A stretch of 64,000 bases of DNA from Polaribacter sp. BAL334. Its GTDB lineage: Bacteria; Bacteroidota; Bacteroidia; Flavobacteriales; Flavobacteriaceae. Below the pieces are notes generated by a model that saw nothing but the letters and a program-made list of their open reading frames with translations, was not told the origin of the DNA and did not search any database. Positions 25,326 to 34,458 of this stretch are shown here, piece by piece. The position numbers and the translations under genes were made by a program. The stretch covers positions 1-64,000 of the forward strand of contig NZ_JADWOV010000310.1 in assembly GCF_015767435.1 (NCBI RefSeq). Direction: 5' to 3'. Position 1 is the first letter of the stretch. Every line of letters begins with the position of its first letter.

Positions 25326-25766
25326 TTACGTAGCTAACATACCAAACATGGCAACCACAAAAATCATTGCATATAAAGAAATAATGATGATGGTAAAAAC
25401 ACCCATAAATTTGTAATGCGATTTCAACATCTGGAAAGATTCTGTTAAAATAGCATCTTCTTTTAAAGACAATGCAGCTTTCATTTTATTGGCAAATTGC
25501 ATCAAATAATAAACTGGAAAAAGATAAATTGCTGCTAAGACTAAATAAATAATCGCTACCATTTTTCCCATATCAAAAGGCAATTGTTGTGTTTGTGGCA
25601 TTGAGCCCATGATCGTACTTGCAAACAAGGCTATAATTACTAAAATTCCAATTCCGATAAAACCAATAATTGATAAGAAAAAAGCCCAATTCGCGGTTTC
25701 TTTCAAATATCCTTTGGCTTCAGAAGTGAGTTTTAATTCTGCTAACAGTGTAATTGGTTCATTCAT
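25326..25766 (-). CDS. DUF5362 family membrane protein
   Basis: The 146-residue protein has three or four membrane segments (about 28-50, 67-90, 115-140). The pattern L-K-E-T-A-N-W-A-F-F-L-S-I-I-G-F-I-G-I-G and the later L-K-S-H-Y-K-F-M-G match what I know of DUF5362 in flavobacteria. The role is unknown. It has its own promoter with both boxes. Confidence 0.8.
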   Translation of the reverse strand: MNEPITLLAELKLTSEAKGYLKETANWAFFLSIIGFIGIGILVIIALFASTIMGSMPQTQQLPFDMGKMVAIIYLVLAAIYLFPVYYLMQFANKMKAALSLKEDAILTESFQMLKSHYKFMGVFTIIIISLYAMIFVVAMFGMLAT

Positions 25767-25791
25767 AATCGATTTTTTTTAAAGTGATTCC

Positions 25792-25821
25792 CAAATATAC
25801 TCGTTTTCTAGAAACTTGCAA
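25792..25821 (-). promoter_or_regulatory. Promoter of the DUF5362 gene
   Basis: On the minus strand TTG (25819-25821), 19 bases, then TATATTTG (25792-25799). It lies over the 3' end of rocD. Confidence 0.7.
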
Positions 25822-27082
25822 TGGTGGTTTTGATAATATCAATACACTCTCGCAATTGAATTTCTGTCATTACTAATGGAGGTGCAAAACGAATGATATT
25901 GCCATGTGTTGGTTTTGCAAGCAATCCATTGTCGCGCAATTTTAAACAAATATTCCATGCAGTTTCACTTTCTTCAGTATCATTAATGACAATCGCATTC
26001 AACAATCCTTTTCCTCTTATCAATTTTACCAAGTCATTATTTTCGGCAAACGCTGATAATTCTTCTCTGAAAATGCGACCTAATTTATCTGCATTTTCTG
26101 CCAAATGTTCATCACGAATTACTTCCAAAGCAGCCATTGCAACTGCTGCTGCAATTGGATTTCCTCCAAAAGTGGATCCATGATTTCCAGGTTTGATAAC
26201 ATTCATGATGTGATTGTCTGCAAACACCGCTGAAACAGGATATGCTCCTCCACTCAACGCTTTCCCAAGAATCAAAATATCTGGCTTTACTTCAGGTGTT
26301 CCTGAACAGTTTTTATCTGCGCAACTGCAATTTCCACAAGTGGCTAGTAAGCGCCCAGTTCTGGCAATTCCTGTTTGAACTTCATCTGCAATAAACAATA
26401 CATTGTATTTTTCGCACAGCTTTTTTGCAGCACTTAAATATCCTTCAGAAGGAACATAAACACCAGCTTCACCTTGAATTGGTTCTACTAAAAAAGCAGC
26501 AATATTTCGATTATTTTGCAGTGCATTTTCCAATGCTTGGATATTGTCATATTCAATTTTGACAAATCCTTTTGTGAAAGGGCCAAAGTTTTTGCGTGCA
26601 TTTTCATCATTTGAAAATGAAATAATGGTAGTTGTCCGTCCGTGAAAATTATTCTCACAAACTACAATCTCAGCTTCATTTTCGTCAATTCCTTTTATTT
26701 CATAAGCCCATTTTCTAGCAATTTTCAGCGCAGTTTCTACAGCTTCTGCACCTGTATTCATGGGCAACAATTTGTCAAATCCAAAAAAATTGCAGGCAAA
26801 TTGCTCATATTTTCCCAACATATCATTGTAAAAAGCACGAGAAGTCAAGGTCAATGTTTGTGCTTGTTGCACCAAAGCATTTACGATTTTTGGATGGCAA
26901 TGTCCTTGATTTACAGCAGAATACGCAGAAAGGAAATCATAATATTTTTTTCCTTCCACATCCCAAACATACACTCCTTCTCCTTTACTCAATACTACTG
27001 GCAAAGGATGGTAATTATGCGCACCATATTTGTTTTCTAATTCAATCGCTTGTTGCGAAGTAAGTTGTTCTAAAACAGTCAT
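25808..27082 (-). CDS. rocD: Ornithine--oxo-acid transaminase
   Basis: It transfers the delta-amino group of ornithine to 2-oxoglutarate, giving glutamate semialdehyde, in arginine and proline metabolism. The 424-residue class III aminotransferase has [10 protein letters not shown], the cofactor aspartate in A-D-E-V-Q-T-G and the PLP lysine in I-L-G-K-A-L-S-G-G. Between those two lies a cysteine-rich insert ([12 protein letters not shown]) absent from most homologues but, as I recall, common in flavobacterial RocD. Its role (metal binding or none) is not known. Confidence 0.93.
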   Translation of the reverse strand: MTVLEQLTSQQAIELENKYGAHNYHPLPVVLSKGEGVYVWDVEGKKYYDFLSAYSAVNQGHCHPKIVNALVQQAQTLTLTSRAFYNDMLGKYEQFACNFFGFDKLLPMNTGAEAVETALKIARKWAYEIKGIDENEAEIVVCENNFHGRTTTIISFSNDENARKNFGPFTKGFVKIEYDNIQALENALQNNRNIAAFLVEPIQGEAGVYVPSEGYLSAAKKLCEKYNVLFIADEVQTGIARTGRLLATCGNCSCADKNCSGTPEVKPDILILGKALSGGAYPVSAVFADNHIMNVIKPGNHGSTFGGNPIAAAVAMAALEVIRDEHLAENADKLGRIFREELSAFAENNDLVKLIRGKGLLNAIVINDTEESETAWNICLKLRDNGLLAKPTHGNIIRFAPPLVMTEIQLRECIDIIKTTIASF

Positions 27083-27295
27083 TTTTTTTGTTTTACTATT
27101 GATAAAATAACCATTCCTGTTCTACCTTTATCCTTCTAAACTCCAATAATTATTGGAATAGAAATTCAGCGTGGGAAAGAAATCATCCTCGAAGTTGCGC
27201 AAAAATACGAAAAAAGTTGAAAGATTTTAGGGTATCTGTGGTTTCTATTGTTCCATTGTTAAACTGTTTCATTGCTACATTGATACATTGATACA

Positions 27296-27324
27296 TTGCT
27301 ACATAAATTAATTGTTTAATTTTG
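27296..27324 (+). promoter_or_regulatory. Promoter of the rlmD-like gene
   Basis: TTG (27296-27298), 18 bases, then TAATTTTG (27317-27324). It lies in a stretch with short direct repeats of ATTGATAC and ATTGCTAC (27271-27302). A TTG codon at 27312 falls within it, which supports the later start at 27345. Confidence 0.72.
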
Positions 27325-27344
27325 CCCTCAATAAAAAAAGAAGT

Positions 27345-28796
27345 ATGCCAAGTAGAGAACGCAATCCATTTGTAAAAAGAAACCAAATTTTAGAACTTAC
27401 TATAGAAGATTATGCTTTTGGTGGCAAAGGAATTGCCAGAATTCGAAATGAAAAAGGCGATTTTGTGGTGTTTGTGCCCAATACATTGCCTGGACAATTG
27501 GTGAAAGCACAAATAAAAACATCAAGTAAAAAATATGCAGAAGCTGCTTTGATCGATGTTTTGAAACCTTCAGAAGATGAAATAGAAGTTCCTTATCAAG
27601 ATATTCCTGGTGCACCTTACATTCAATTGCCAGTTGCATTGCAACACAAATACAAAAAAGAAAGCACCTTGTCTTTGTTTCAACGTATTGGAAATGTGCC
27701 TCATATTGAAGATTTGTTTGATGAATTCATCATTTCTCCCAACGATTTTCACTATCGAAATAAAATGGAATATGGTTTTTCTGCCATTGGATATGATCGC
27801 ATCAACAAAACAGATATTGATATTTTTACCTTAGGATTCAAAAGACGTGGTGTTTGGTGGATGGGAGACAATTTGGAGAAAGATTCAGGATTGTTTGACA
27901 AACAATTGGAAGACAACATCAAAAACATCCGAATTTATTGTGAAAAAACAGGATTAGCACCTTGGCATGGTCCCAAAAAAGAAGGTTTTTTTCGATATTT
28001 TGTTGTTCGGAAATCATTCAAAACCAATGAATTGTTATTCAATTTGGTAACCACTTCTGATGGATTGGATTCCTTTTCAATGCCACAATTTATCTCCTTT
28101 TTACAAAGTCTTTTTGGCGAAAGAATGGCAGGTTTGATTCATACCATCAATGATGAAACTGGTGATAGAACCATTGCAACAGCTGGAAGCGAACAATTGG
28201 TGTTTGGGAAAGAAAAAATTGTAGAAGAATTATTGGGCTTGCAGTTCGAAATTAGTATGAAAAGCTTTTTTCAAACGAATCCAAAAGCGGCTGAAAAATT
28301 GTATAGCAAAGTGGTTGAATATGTGCTGGAAGACCAATCCAAAGTGGACAATACAGTGGTGATGGACTTGTTTTGTGGTACAGGAACCATTGGGCAAATT
28401 GTAGCCGCAAAGAGCAATAATGCGAAAATTATTGGGGTTGATATTGTAGCTTCTGCCATTGAAGATGCTCAAAAAAATGCAAAAAGAAACAACATTCAAG
28501 GAGTTCAATTTTTTGCGGCTGATGTAGGCAAGTTTTTAACGGCTCATCCTGAGTATACTAATAAAATTAAAACCATCATTTTAGACCCTGCAAGAGCGGG
28601 TATTATGCCAAAAACATTGCAAAAAATCATTGATTTGAATGCAGACAGAATGGTGTATGTTTCCTGCAATCCTGCCACTCAAGCACGAGATACTTCCTTG
28701 TTACGAGAAGCAGGTTATGAACTCAAAAAAATCAGTTTGGTAGATCAATTTCCACATACTTCACATATTGAAACGGTTGCCTTATTTGAGAAATAA
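27345..28796 (+). CDS. rlmD: 23S rRNA (uracil-C5) methyltransferase, RlmD/TrmA family
   Basis: The 483-residue protein has an N-terminal TRAM domain (about 13-75), then the SAM-binding D-L-F-C-G-T-G-T-I-G, the aspartate motif L-D-P-A-R-A-G and the catalytic cysteine in V-Y-V-S-C-N-P-A-T. It methylates uracil C5 in 23S rRNA; whether the site is U1939 or U747 cannot be told. The four cysteines that hold an iron-sulfur cluster in E. coli RlmD are missing; that region reads I-P-G-A-P-Y-I-Q-L-P. The start is ATG 27345, because an upstream TTG lies inside the promoter. Confidence 0.9.
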   Translation: MPSRERNPFVKRNQILELTIEDYAFGGKGIARIRNEKGDFVVFVPNTLPGQLVKAQIKTSSKKYAEAALIDVLKPSEDEIEVPYQDIPGAPYIQLPVALQHKYKKESTLSLFQRIGNVPHIEDLFDEFIISPNDFHYRNKMEYGFSAIGYDRINKTDIDIFTLGFKRRGVWWMGDNLEKDSGLFDKQLEDNIKNIRIYCEKTGLAPWHGPKKEGFFRYFVVRKSFKTNELLFNLVTTSDGLDSFSMPQFISFLQSLFGERMAGLIHTINDETGDRTIATAGSEQLVFGKEKIVEELLGLQFEISMKSFFQTNPKAAEKLYSKVVEYVLEDQSKVDNTVVMDLFCGTGTIGQIVAAKSNNAKIIGVDIVASAIEDAQKNAKRNNIQGVQFFAADVGKFLTAHPEYTNKIKTIILDPARAGIMPKTLQKIIDLNADRMVYVSCNPATQARDTSLLREAGYELKKISLVDQFPHTSHIETVALFEK

Positions 28797-28886
28797 ACAC
28801 GCAATATGAGTGTTTTCAAACTAGAAAAATCTATTTGAGTCAAACAAGTGCTTTATATATTTCAGTAAACACACATTCTTAAAAAT

Positions 28887-28916
28887 AAAACATCCCAACA
28901 AAAATTGGGATGTTTT
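28887..28916. terminator. Bidirectional terminator between rlmD and ychF
   Basis: The stem AAAACATCCCAA / TTGGGATGTTTT has a CAAAAA loop and serves both convergent genes. Confidence 0.88.
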
Positions 28917-28941
28917 TATATATGATCAAAAAGAAGAAGTC

Positions 28942-30033
28942 TTACACATTGAATCTAAAATGCATGATGTCTCCGTCTTTTACAATGTATTCTTTTCCTT
29001 CAACACGCATTTTTCCTGCTTCTTTTACTTTGGATTCACTGCCGTATTTCACATAATCATCAAAAGCAATCGTTTCTGCACGGATAAATCCTTTTTCAAA
29101 ATCGGAATGAATGACTCCTGCTGCTTGTGGTGCAGTTGAACCTATTGGAATTGTCCAAGCACGGACTTCTTTTACACCTGCAGTGAAATAGGTTTGTAAG
29201 TTTAATAAGGTATAGGCTGCACGAATCAATCTGGCAACTCCAGCTTCTTCCAAACCAATGTCCTCCAAAAATAATTGACGCTCAGAGTAGTCTTCTAATT
29301 CTGTAATATCTGCTTCTGTAGCTACTGCCAATACAATCACTTCTGCGTTTTCTTGTGCTACATTTTCTTTTACCAAATCCACATACTTGTTTCCAGATAC
29401 TGCCGAATTTTCATCTACATTGCACACATACAACACTGGTTTTGCTGTGATGAATTGCAAGGGCGTAACAAATTCTAAATCAGCTTCACTAAATTGAATT
29501 CCTCTGATAGATTTTCCTTGAAGTAGCGTATTTTCTATATTCAATAAAATATCCAATTCTGTTTGTGCTTCTTTATTGCCAGTTTTGGCAGTACGTTTTA
29601 CACGCTCCAAACGTTTTTGAACGGTTTCTAAATCTTTCAATTGCAATTCAATATCAATGGTTTCTTTATCTCTGATAGGATTTACAGAACCATCCACATG
29701 AATGATATTGTCATTATCAAAACAACGCAACACATGCAAAATAGCATCTGTTTCACGGATATTTGCCAAAAACTGATTTCCCAAACCCTCTCCTTTGCTA
29801 GCTCCTTTTACCAATCCAGCAATGTCTACGATTTCAACAGTAGCAGGCACCACTCTTTCAGGCACTACTAATTCTTCTAATTTTTCCAAGCGTTTGTCTG
29901 GCACATTCACCACACCAATATTAGGTTCAATAGTACAAAAAGGAAAGTTGGCACTTTGTGCTTTTGCATTTGATAAACAATTGAATAAGGTTGATTTTCC
30001 TACGTTTGGTAATCCTACAATTCCGGCTTTCAT
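28942..30033 (-). CDS. ychF: Redox-regulated ATPase YchF (OLA1)
   Basis: The 363-residue Obg-related P-loop protein has G1 G-L-P-N-V-G-K-S-T, the switch region [28 protein letters not shown] and a C-terminal TGS domain ending in D-I-M-H-F-R-F-N-V. YchF prefers ATP, binds ribosomes and responds to oxidative stress. It is a single gene with its own promoter and terminator. Confidence 0.96.
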   Translation of the reverse strand: MKAGIVGLPNVGKSTLFNCLSNAKAQSANFPFCTIEPNIGVVNVPDKRLEKLEELVVPERVVPATVEIVDIAGLVKGASKGEGLGNQFLANIRETDAILHVLRCFDNDNIIHVDGSVNPIRDKETIDIELQLKDLETVQKRLERVKRTAKTGNKEAQTELDILLNIENTLLQGKSIRGIQFSEADLEFVTPLQFITAKPVLYVCNVDENSAVSGNKYVDLVKENVAQENAEVIVLAVATEADITELEDYSERQLFLEDIGLEEAGVARLIRAAYTLLNLQTYFTAGVKEVRAWTIPIGSTAPQAAGVIHSDFEKGFIRAETIAFDDYVKYGSESKVKEAGKMRVEGKEYIVKDGDIMHFRFNV

Positions 30034-30053
30034 GAATACGTTTTTTAGCGGTG

Positions 30054-30087
30054 CAAATATAGTTGAATATTTAAGAATTTAAATCAA
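30054..30087 (-). promoter_or_regulatory. Promoter of ychF
   Basis: On the minus strand TTG (30085-30087), 23 bases, then TATATTTG (30054-30061). The leader is about 14 bases. Confidence 0.65.
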
Positions 30088-30116
30088 AAAAAAATCCCGA
30101 CTAAAAAATCGGGATG
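30086..30116 (-). terminator. Terminator after the ferredoxin gene
   Basis: The stem ATCCCGA / TCGGGAT is followed on the minus strand by nine T residues. It directly abuts the ychF -33 box. Confidence 0.82.
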
Positions 30117-30138
30117 TGATCGTGTTCAAATCAAAAGA

Positions 30139-30489
30139 CTAGTCATTGTGCATGAAACTTTGTTTTGCCAGTAATTCTTCTTCTGTTTCCACATTGTTTT
30201 CATCGGGAACGCAACAATCTACAGGACAAACTGCAGCACATTGAGGCTCGTCATGAAAGCCTTTGCACTCTGTACATTTGTCTGCTACAATAAAATATAT
30301 TTCGTCAGAAACAGGTTCTTGAGATTCATCTGCGTTTACTTTTTTTCCGTTTGGAAGAATTACATTTCCTTTAAGATTTGTTCCTTCCTTATATTTCCAG
30401 TCTTGAGCGCCTTCGTAAATTGCTGTATTTGGACATTCTGGTTCGCATGCACCACAATTGATGCATTCATCAGTTATTATAATTGCCAT
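30139..30489 (-). CDS. 4Fe-4S dicluster ferredoxin
   Basis: The 116-residue protein has two cluster motifs. The first is [12 protein letters not shown] (residues 9-20). The second is spread out: C-T-E-C-K-G-F, a spacer with Q-C-A-A-V-C-P, then D-C-C. This fits the 8Fe-8S ferredoxins of the YfhL type. A 45-residue loop with E-E-G-T-N-L-K-G-N separates the two. It is a small electron carrier of the cytoplasm, divergent from the acyl-CoA reductase gene. Confidence 0.92.
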   Translation of the reverse strand: MAIIITDECINCGACEPECPNTAIYEGAQDWKYKEGTNLKGNVILPNGKKVNADESQEPVSDEIYFIVADKCTECKGFHDEPQCAAVCPVDCCVPDENNVETEEELLAKQSFMHND

Positions 30490-30511
30490 GGTTTATTTCT
30501 TATAGTTTGTG

Positions 30512-30519
30512 TAACTTTG
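30512..30519 (+). promoter_or_regulatory. Putative -7 box TAACTTTG of the acyl-CoA reductase operon
   Basis: An exact TAnnTTTG match 42 bases before the ATG at 30562. It faces the ferredoxin -7 box, which lies only six bases further on. Confidence 0.5.
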
Positions 30520-30525
30520 CTGCTG

Positions 30526-30556
30526 CAAAAATAAACCCAAAATTATTTAGAAACAA
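30526..30556 (-). promoter_or_regulatory. Promoter of the ferredoxin gene
   Basis: On the minus strand TTG (30554-30556), 20 bases, then TATTTTTG (30526-30533). A full consensus match. Confidence 0.7.
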
Positions 30557-30561
30557 ATTTA

Positions 30562-31623
30562 ATGGAGTTAATAAAAAGCAGATTGGAAGCTTTTAACAAA
30601 TTGGGAATTTTCTTAGGACAATTTTCAAGAAAAAGCATTTTGAAGGATGAAACAATAGCATTCAATGAATTGTTTTTTAATGGTTTTTTACATCAATTGA
30701 AAATAGCGCAAGAGAAAAACAGTTGGTTTACAGAGGATAACCTATTGTTGGCTATTGAAAATTGGGCTGTTGCGCTACGCAAATCCAATTTAGAAACTTG
30801 GATTGAAAGAGAAAATTTGAAAGAAGTTTCTCCTAAAAAAGTTGCCATCATCATGGCTGGAAACATTCCTTTGGTGGGTTTTCATGATTTTTTATCGGTA
30901 TTGATTTGCGGACATTCTGTGTTGGTAAAACAATCTTCTAATGACAAGCATTTGCTGCCTTTTTTGGCAAAATACTTAGAATATGTTGAGCCAAGTTTGA
31001 AAGGACACATTACTTTTACAGACGAAAAATTGACTGATTTTGATGCCATCATTGCCACAGGAAGCAACAATACTGCCCGTTATTTTGAATATTATTTTGG
31101 GAATAAACCAAATATCATTCGCAAAAGTCGCAATTCAGTTGCTGTGATTACAGGGACTGAAACTGAGGAAGATTTTGAAAAATTAGCTGATGATATTTTT
31201 ACCTATTTTGGATTGGGATGCAGAAGTGTTTCCAAATTATATGTTCCAAGAGAGTTTGATTTCAATCTTTTTTTCAATGGCATCTATGGCAAAAAAGACT
31301 TGATTTACAATGCCAAATACGCCAATAATTACGATTATAACAAGGCTGTGTATTTGATGAGCGAATTTGATTTGCTCGAAAATGGCTTTTTGATGATCAA
31401 AGAAGATGAAAGTTACTCCTCTCCTATTGCGACTGTTTTTTATGAATATTATGACAATCCAATAGATTTAAAAATAAAATTATACCAAGACAAAGAACTC
31501 ATTCAATGCATTGTTTCTAAAGGATTTTTGCCAGATGAAATTGCGTTTGGCGAAACTCAAAATCCACAGTTGTGGGACTATGCAGATGGTGTAAATACGT
31601 TGAATTTTTTGTCGCAAATTTAA
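30562..31623 (+). CDS. Acyl-CoA reductase, LuxC-like
   Basis: The 353-residue protein belongs to the LuxC family of the aldehyde dehydrogenase fold. It has I-M-A-G-N-I-P-L-V-G-F, V-L-V-K-Q-S-S-N-D, A-T-G-S-N-N-T-A-R-Y and the catalytic cysteine in F-G-L-G-C-R-S-V-S-K. Family members reduce acyl-CoA (or acyl-enzyme) to aldehyde with NADPH. No other lux gene is present, so light production is not implied. serC follows after six bases, so they share a transcript. Confidence 0.88.
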   Translation: MELIKSRLEAFNKLGIFLGQFSRKSILKDETIAFNELFFNGFLHQLKIAQEKNSWFTEDNLLLAIENWAVALRKSNLETWIERENLKEVSPKKVAIIMAGNIPLVGFHDFLSVLICGHSVLVKQSSNDKHLLPFLAKYLEYVEPSLKGHITFTDEKLTDFDAIIATGSNNTARYFEYYFGNKPNIIRKSRNSVAVITGTETEEDFEKLADDIFTYFGLGCRSVSKLYVPREFDFNLFFNGIYGKKDLIYNAKYANNYDYNKAVYLMSEFDLLENGFLMIKEDESYSSPIATVFYEYYDNPIDLKIKLYQDKELIQCIVSKGFLPDEIAFGETQNPQLWDYADGVNTLNFLSQI

Positions 31624-31629
31624 AAACAA

Positions 31630-32694
31630 ATGAAAAAACACAATTTTAGTGCAGGACCTTGCATTTTGCCAGAATCAGTAATCGAAAAAGCAGCTGCTGC
31701 TGTATTGAATTTTAACAATGATAATTTATCATTGATTGAAATTTCGCACAGAAGCAAACCTTTTGTAGATGTGATGGAAAAAGCAAGAAGTCTAGCTTTA
31801 GAACTTTTAGGATTGGAAAACAAAGGATATCAAGCCTTGTATTTGCAAGGTGGTGCCAGCATGCAATTTTTGATGGTTGCCTACAATCTTTTGAACAAAA
31901 AAGCAGCCTATTTAGATACAGGAACGTGGGCAAACAACGCCATCAAAGAAGCTAAAAACTTTGGAGAGGTTGCTGTAGTTGCTTCATCAAAAGACTTAAA
32001 TTACAGTTATATCCCTAAAAATTATAGCATTCCAACTGATGCTGATTATTTTCATGTGACTAGCAATAACACCATTTTTGGTACACAAATGAAAGAATTT
32101 CCAGAAACCGAAGTTCCATTGATTTGTGACATGAGTTCTGATATTTTTTCTCGTCAATTAGACTTCTCAAAATTTGAGTTGATTTACGCTGGAGCTCAAA
32201 AAAATATGGGTCCTGCAGGAGCAACATTAGTAGTAGTAAAAGAGGAATTGCTTGGAAAAGTATCTAGAGTAATTCCGTCAATCTTGGACTATCAAGTGCA
32301 TATCAGCAAAGAAAGTATGTACAATACGCCTCCTGTTTTTTCAGTGTATGTTTCTTTATTGACCTTAGAATGGTTGAAAAATTTGGGTGGAATTCCATTT
32401 ATTGAAACGGTTAACAATCAAAAAGCAGCCTTGTTGTATGACGAAATTGATAGAAATCCATTGTTTGTTGGATTTGCTGCAAAAGAAGATAGAAGCATTA
32501 TGAATCCAACGTTTAATTTGGTAGATGAATCTTTAAAATCCACTTTTGATGCGTTGTGGAAAGAAGCAAACATCAGTGGTATCAATGGTCATAGAAGTGT
32601 GGGAGGTTATAGAGCGAGTATGTATAATGCATTGCCATTGTATAGTGTTCAGGCTTTGGTGGATGTAATGCAGGAGTTGGAAAAAAGAAGTTAG
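31630..32694 (+). CDS. serC: Phosphoserine aminotransferase
   Basis: The 354-residue class V aminotransferase starts K-K-H-N-F-S-A-G-P-C-I-L-P. It has L-Q-G-G-A-S-M-Q-F, the PLP lysine in Y-A-G-A-Q-K-N-M-G-P-A-G and the C-terminal G-H-R-S-V-G-G-Y-R-A-S-M-Y-N-A. It makes phosphoserine in the serine pathway (and can serve pyridoxine synthesis). The serA-like gene follows after 68 bases with repeats and a small hairpin. Confidence 0.96.
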   Translation: MKKHNFSAGPCILPESVIEKAAAAVLNFNNDNLSLIEISHRSKPFVDVMEKARSLALELLGLENKGYQALYLQGGASMQFLMVAYNLLNKKAAYLDTGTWANNAIKEAKNFGEVAVVASSKDLNYSYIPKNYSIPTDADYFHVTSNNTIFGTQMKEFPETEVPLICDMSSDIFSRQLDFSKFELIYAGAQKNMGPAGATLVVVKEELLGKVSRVIPSILDYQVHISKESMYNTPPVFSVYVSLLTLEWLKNLGGIPFIETVNNQKAALLYDEIDRNPLFVGFAAKEDRSIMNPTFNLVDESLKSTFDALWKEANISGINGHRSVGGYRASMYNALPLYSVQALVDVMQELEKRS

Positions 32695-32762
32695 AAGTTA
32701 GATTTTAGAAGTTAGATTTTATAATAAAATAAACTCCTTCCTATTGGGAAGGTTTGAATTGA
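32695..32762. repeat. Short direct repeats and hairpin between serC and serA
   Basis: GAAGTTAGA(TTTTA) occurs three times at 32688-32721, followed by the hairpin CCTTCC-TATTG-GGAAGG (32735-32751). The hairpin lacks a T run, so it may slow rather than end transcription, or protect mRNA. Confidence 0.45.
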
Positions 32763-33716
32763 ATGAAAATATTAGCAAATGATGGCATTTCAAAAAGTGG
32801 AATTGCCTTACTAGAAGAAAACGGTTTTACCGTAATTACCACAAAAGTAGCACAAAATCAGTTGATTAAATTTATAAATGAAGAACAAATTAATGGTCTT
32901 TTGGTTCGCAGTGCAACTTCAGTTTCGCAAGAATTGATTGCAGCTTGTCCTAGTTTACAATTGATTGGAAGAGGTGGCATTGGGATGGACAAGATCGATG
33001 TAGAATATGCTATTGATCATGGATTGAAGGTTATCAATACTCCTGAAGCGTCTACAAAATCTGTAGCAGAATTGGTTTTTGCTCATTTGTTTGGAATGGT
33101 TCGTTTTCTGCATATTTCGAACAGAGAGATGCCGTTAGAAGGTGACACTCGTTTCAATGAATTGAAAAAAGCTTTTTCTCAAGGAATGGAATTGAATGGA
33201 AAAACGCTGGGAATTATCGGTTTTGGAAATATTGGTCAAGAAGTTGCAAAAATAGCTATTGGACTGGGAATGAACGTGATTGCTACAGATACCGAAATCA
33301 AAAAAGCAACTATTGAGTTGATTTTTTTCAATCAACAAAAAATGGTATTTCCCATAGAAACGCAACCTTTGGAAACGCTTTTGATTCAGTCAGATTTTAT
33401 TACGTTGCACATTCCTTCTCAAGAGGAGTATACCTTGACAGCGAAAGAATTTGCGATGATGAAAAATGGTGTTGGCATTGTAAATACTGCTAGAGGTGGC
33501 GTTTTGAATGAAGTGGATTTGATCAATGCTATAGAAAGTGGCAAAGTGCAATTTGCAGGGTTGGATGTTTTTGAGAGCGAACCTACTCCAGAAATTCAAA
33601 TCTTAATGAATCCTGAAGTTTCGTTGAGTCCTCATATTGGTGCTGGCACTAAAGAAGCTCAAGACAGAATTGGTATTGAATTGGCAACTCAAATTATTGA
33701 TTTGTTTAAAAAATAG
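32763..33716 (+). CDS. serA: D-2-hydroxyacid dehydrogenase, probable phosphoglycerate dehydrogenase
   Basis: The 317-residue protein has the NAD motif G-F-G-N-I-G-Q-E-V-A, the catalytic arginine in N-T-A-R-G-G-V, the glutamate in V-F-E-S-E-P and the histidine in L-S-P-H-I-G-A-G-T. It lacks the ACT regulatory domain of E. coli SerA. The position next to serC supports oxidation of 3-phosphoglycerate, the first step of serine synthesis; without that context the substrate would be open. Confidence 0.88.
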   Translation: MKILANDGISKSGIALLEENGFTVITTKVAQNQLIKFINEEQINGLLVRSATSVSQELIAACPSLQLIGRGGIGMDKIDVEYAIDHGLKVINTPEASTKSVAELVFAHLFGMVRFLHISNREMPLEGDTRFNELKKAFSQGMELNGKTLGIIGFGNIGQEVAKIAIGLGMNVIATDTEIKKATIELIFFNQQKMVFPIETQPLETLLIQSDFITLHIPSQEEYTLTAKEFAMMKNGVGIVNTARGGVLNEVDLINAIESGKVQFAGLDVFESEPTPEIQILMNPEVSLSPHIGAGTKEAQDRIGIELATQIIDLFKK

Positions 33717-33773
33717 TTTTTTGCTTTTAGCATTTGTCAATTAGTAGTAAGATGTAAACTTTCAAACTTTGTG

Positions 33774-34433
33774 ATGATTAAAGAAAATATACATAATTTC
33801 AAAAAAAATATTCCAGAAAATGTGACTTTGGTAGCTGTTTCTAAAACAAAACCAATTGCAGATTTAAAGGAAGCTTATGATGCTGGACAACGCATTTTTG
33901 GCGAAAACAAAGTGCAAGAAATGGTTGATAAATATGAAGCTTTGCCCAAAGATATTCAATGGCACATGATTGGACATTTGCAAAGCAACAAAGTGAAATA
34001 CATGGCTCCTTTTGTGGATTTGATTCATGGTGTGGATAGTTTTAGCACGTTGAAAGAAATCAATAAACAAGCTGCCAAAAACAACAGAATCATCAATTGT
34101 TTGTTGCAGGCGAGTATTGCAGATGAAGAAACAAAATTTGGCTTGTCATTTGAGGAAATTACTGCCATTTTAGCCTCTAAAGAATTTGCTGAAATGAAAC
34201 ACATTTCAATTGTAGGTTTGATGGGAATGGCTACATTTACAAATGATACTTTGAAAATTTCCTCAGAATTTTCATCACTAAAAAAATTATTTGATGCATT
34301 GAAAGTATCCAATCCATCACTCACTATTTTATCCATGGGAATGAGTGGAGATTATCAAATAGCGATTGAAAACGGTAGCACTATGATTCGCGTTGGCAGT
34401 TCCATATTTGGAAATAGAAATTATATTCTCTAA
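33774..34433 (+). CDS. YggS/PLPBP family PLP-binding protein
   Basis: The 219-residue protein keeps pyridoxal phosphate and amino acid pools in balance. It has the PLP lysine in V-A-V-S-K-T-K, F-G-E-N-K-V-Q-E, W-H-M-I-G-H-L-Q-S-N-K-V-K and the phosphate site S-M-G-M-S-G-D-Y. The ATG at 33774 is chosen over GTG 33771. It is likely part of the serC-serA transcript. It ends 25 bases before the exonuclease start. Confidence 0.93.
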   Translation: MIKENIHNFKKNIPENVTLVAVSKTKPIADLKEAYDAGQRIFGENKVQEMVDKYEALPKDIQWHMIGHLQSNKVKYMAPFVDLIHGVDSFSTLKEINKQAAKNNRIINCLLQASIADEETKFGLSFEEITAILASKEFAEMKHISIVGLMGMATFTNDTLKISSEFSSLKKLFDALKVSNPSLTILSMGMSGDYQIAIENGSTMIRVGSSIFGNRNYIL

Positions 34434-34458
34434 CTTTGATTATCTAAAGAAAAAGAAA

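Noticed and set aside
27183..27330. Second promoter region (TATTTTTG at 27200-27207, minus) for rocD
   Set aside because: No -33 TTG at a suitable distance, and a leader of over 100 bases; too weak to list as a feature.
30562..31623. LuxC-like gene as evidence of a lux operon
   Set aside because: No luxA, B, D or E is nearby; the gene sits with serine-pathway genes.
32735..32751. Hairpin before serA as a riboswitch
   Set aside because: It is a simple 6-bp stem without conserved aptamer features.
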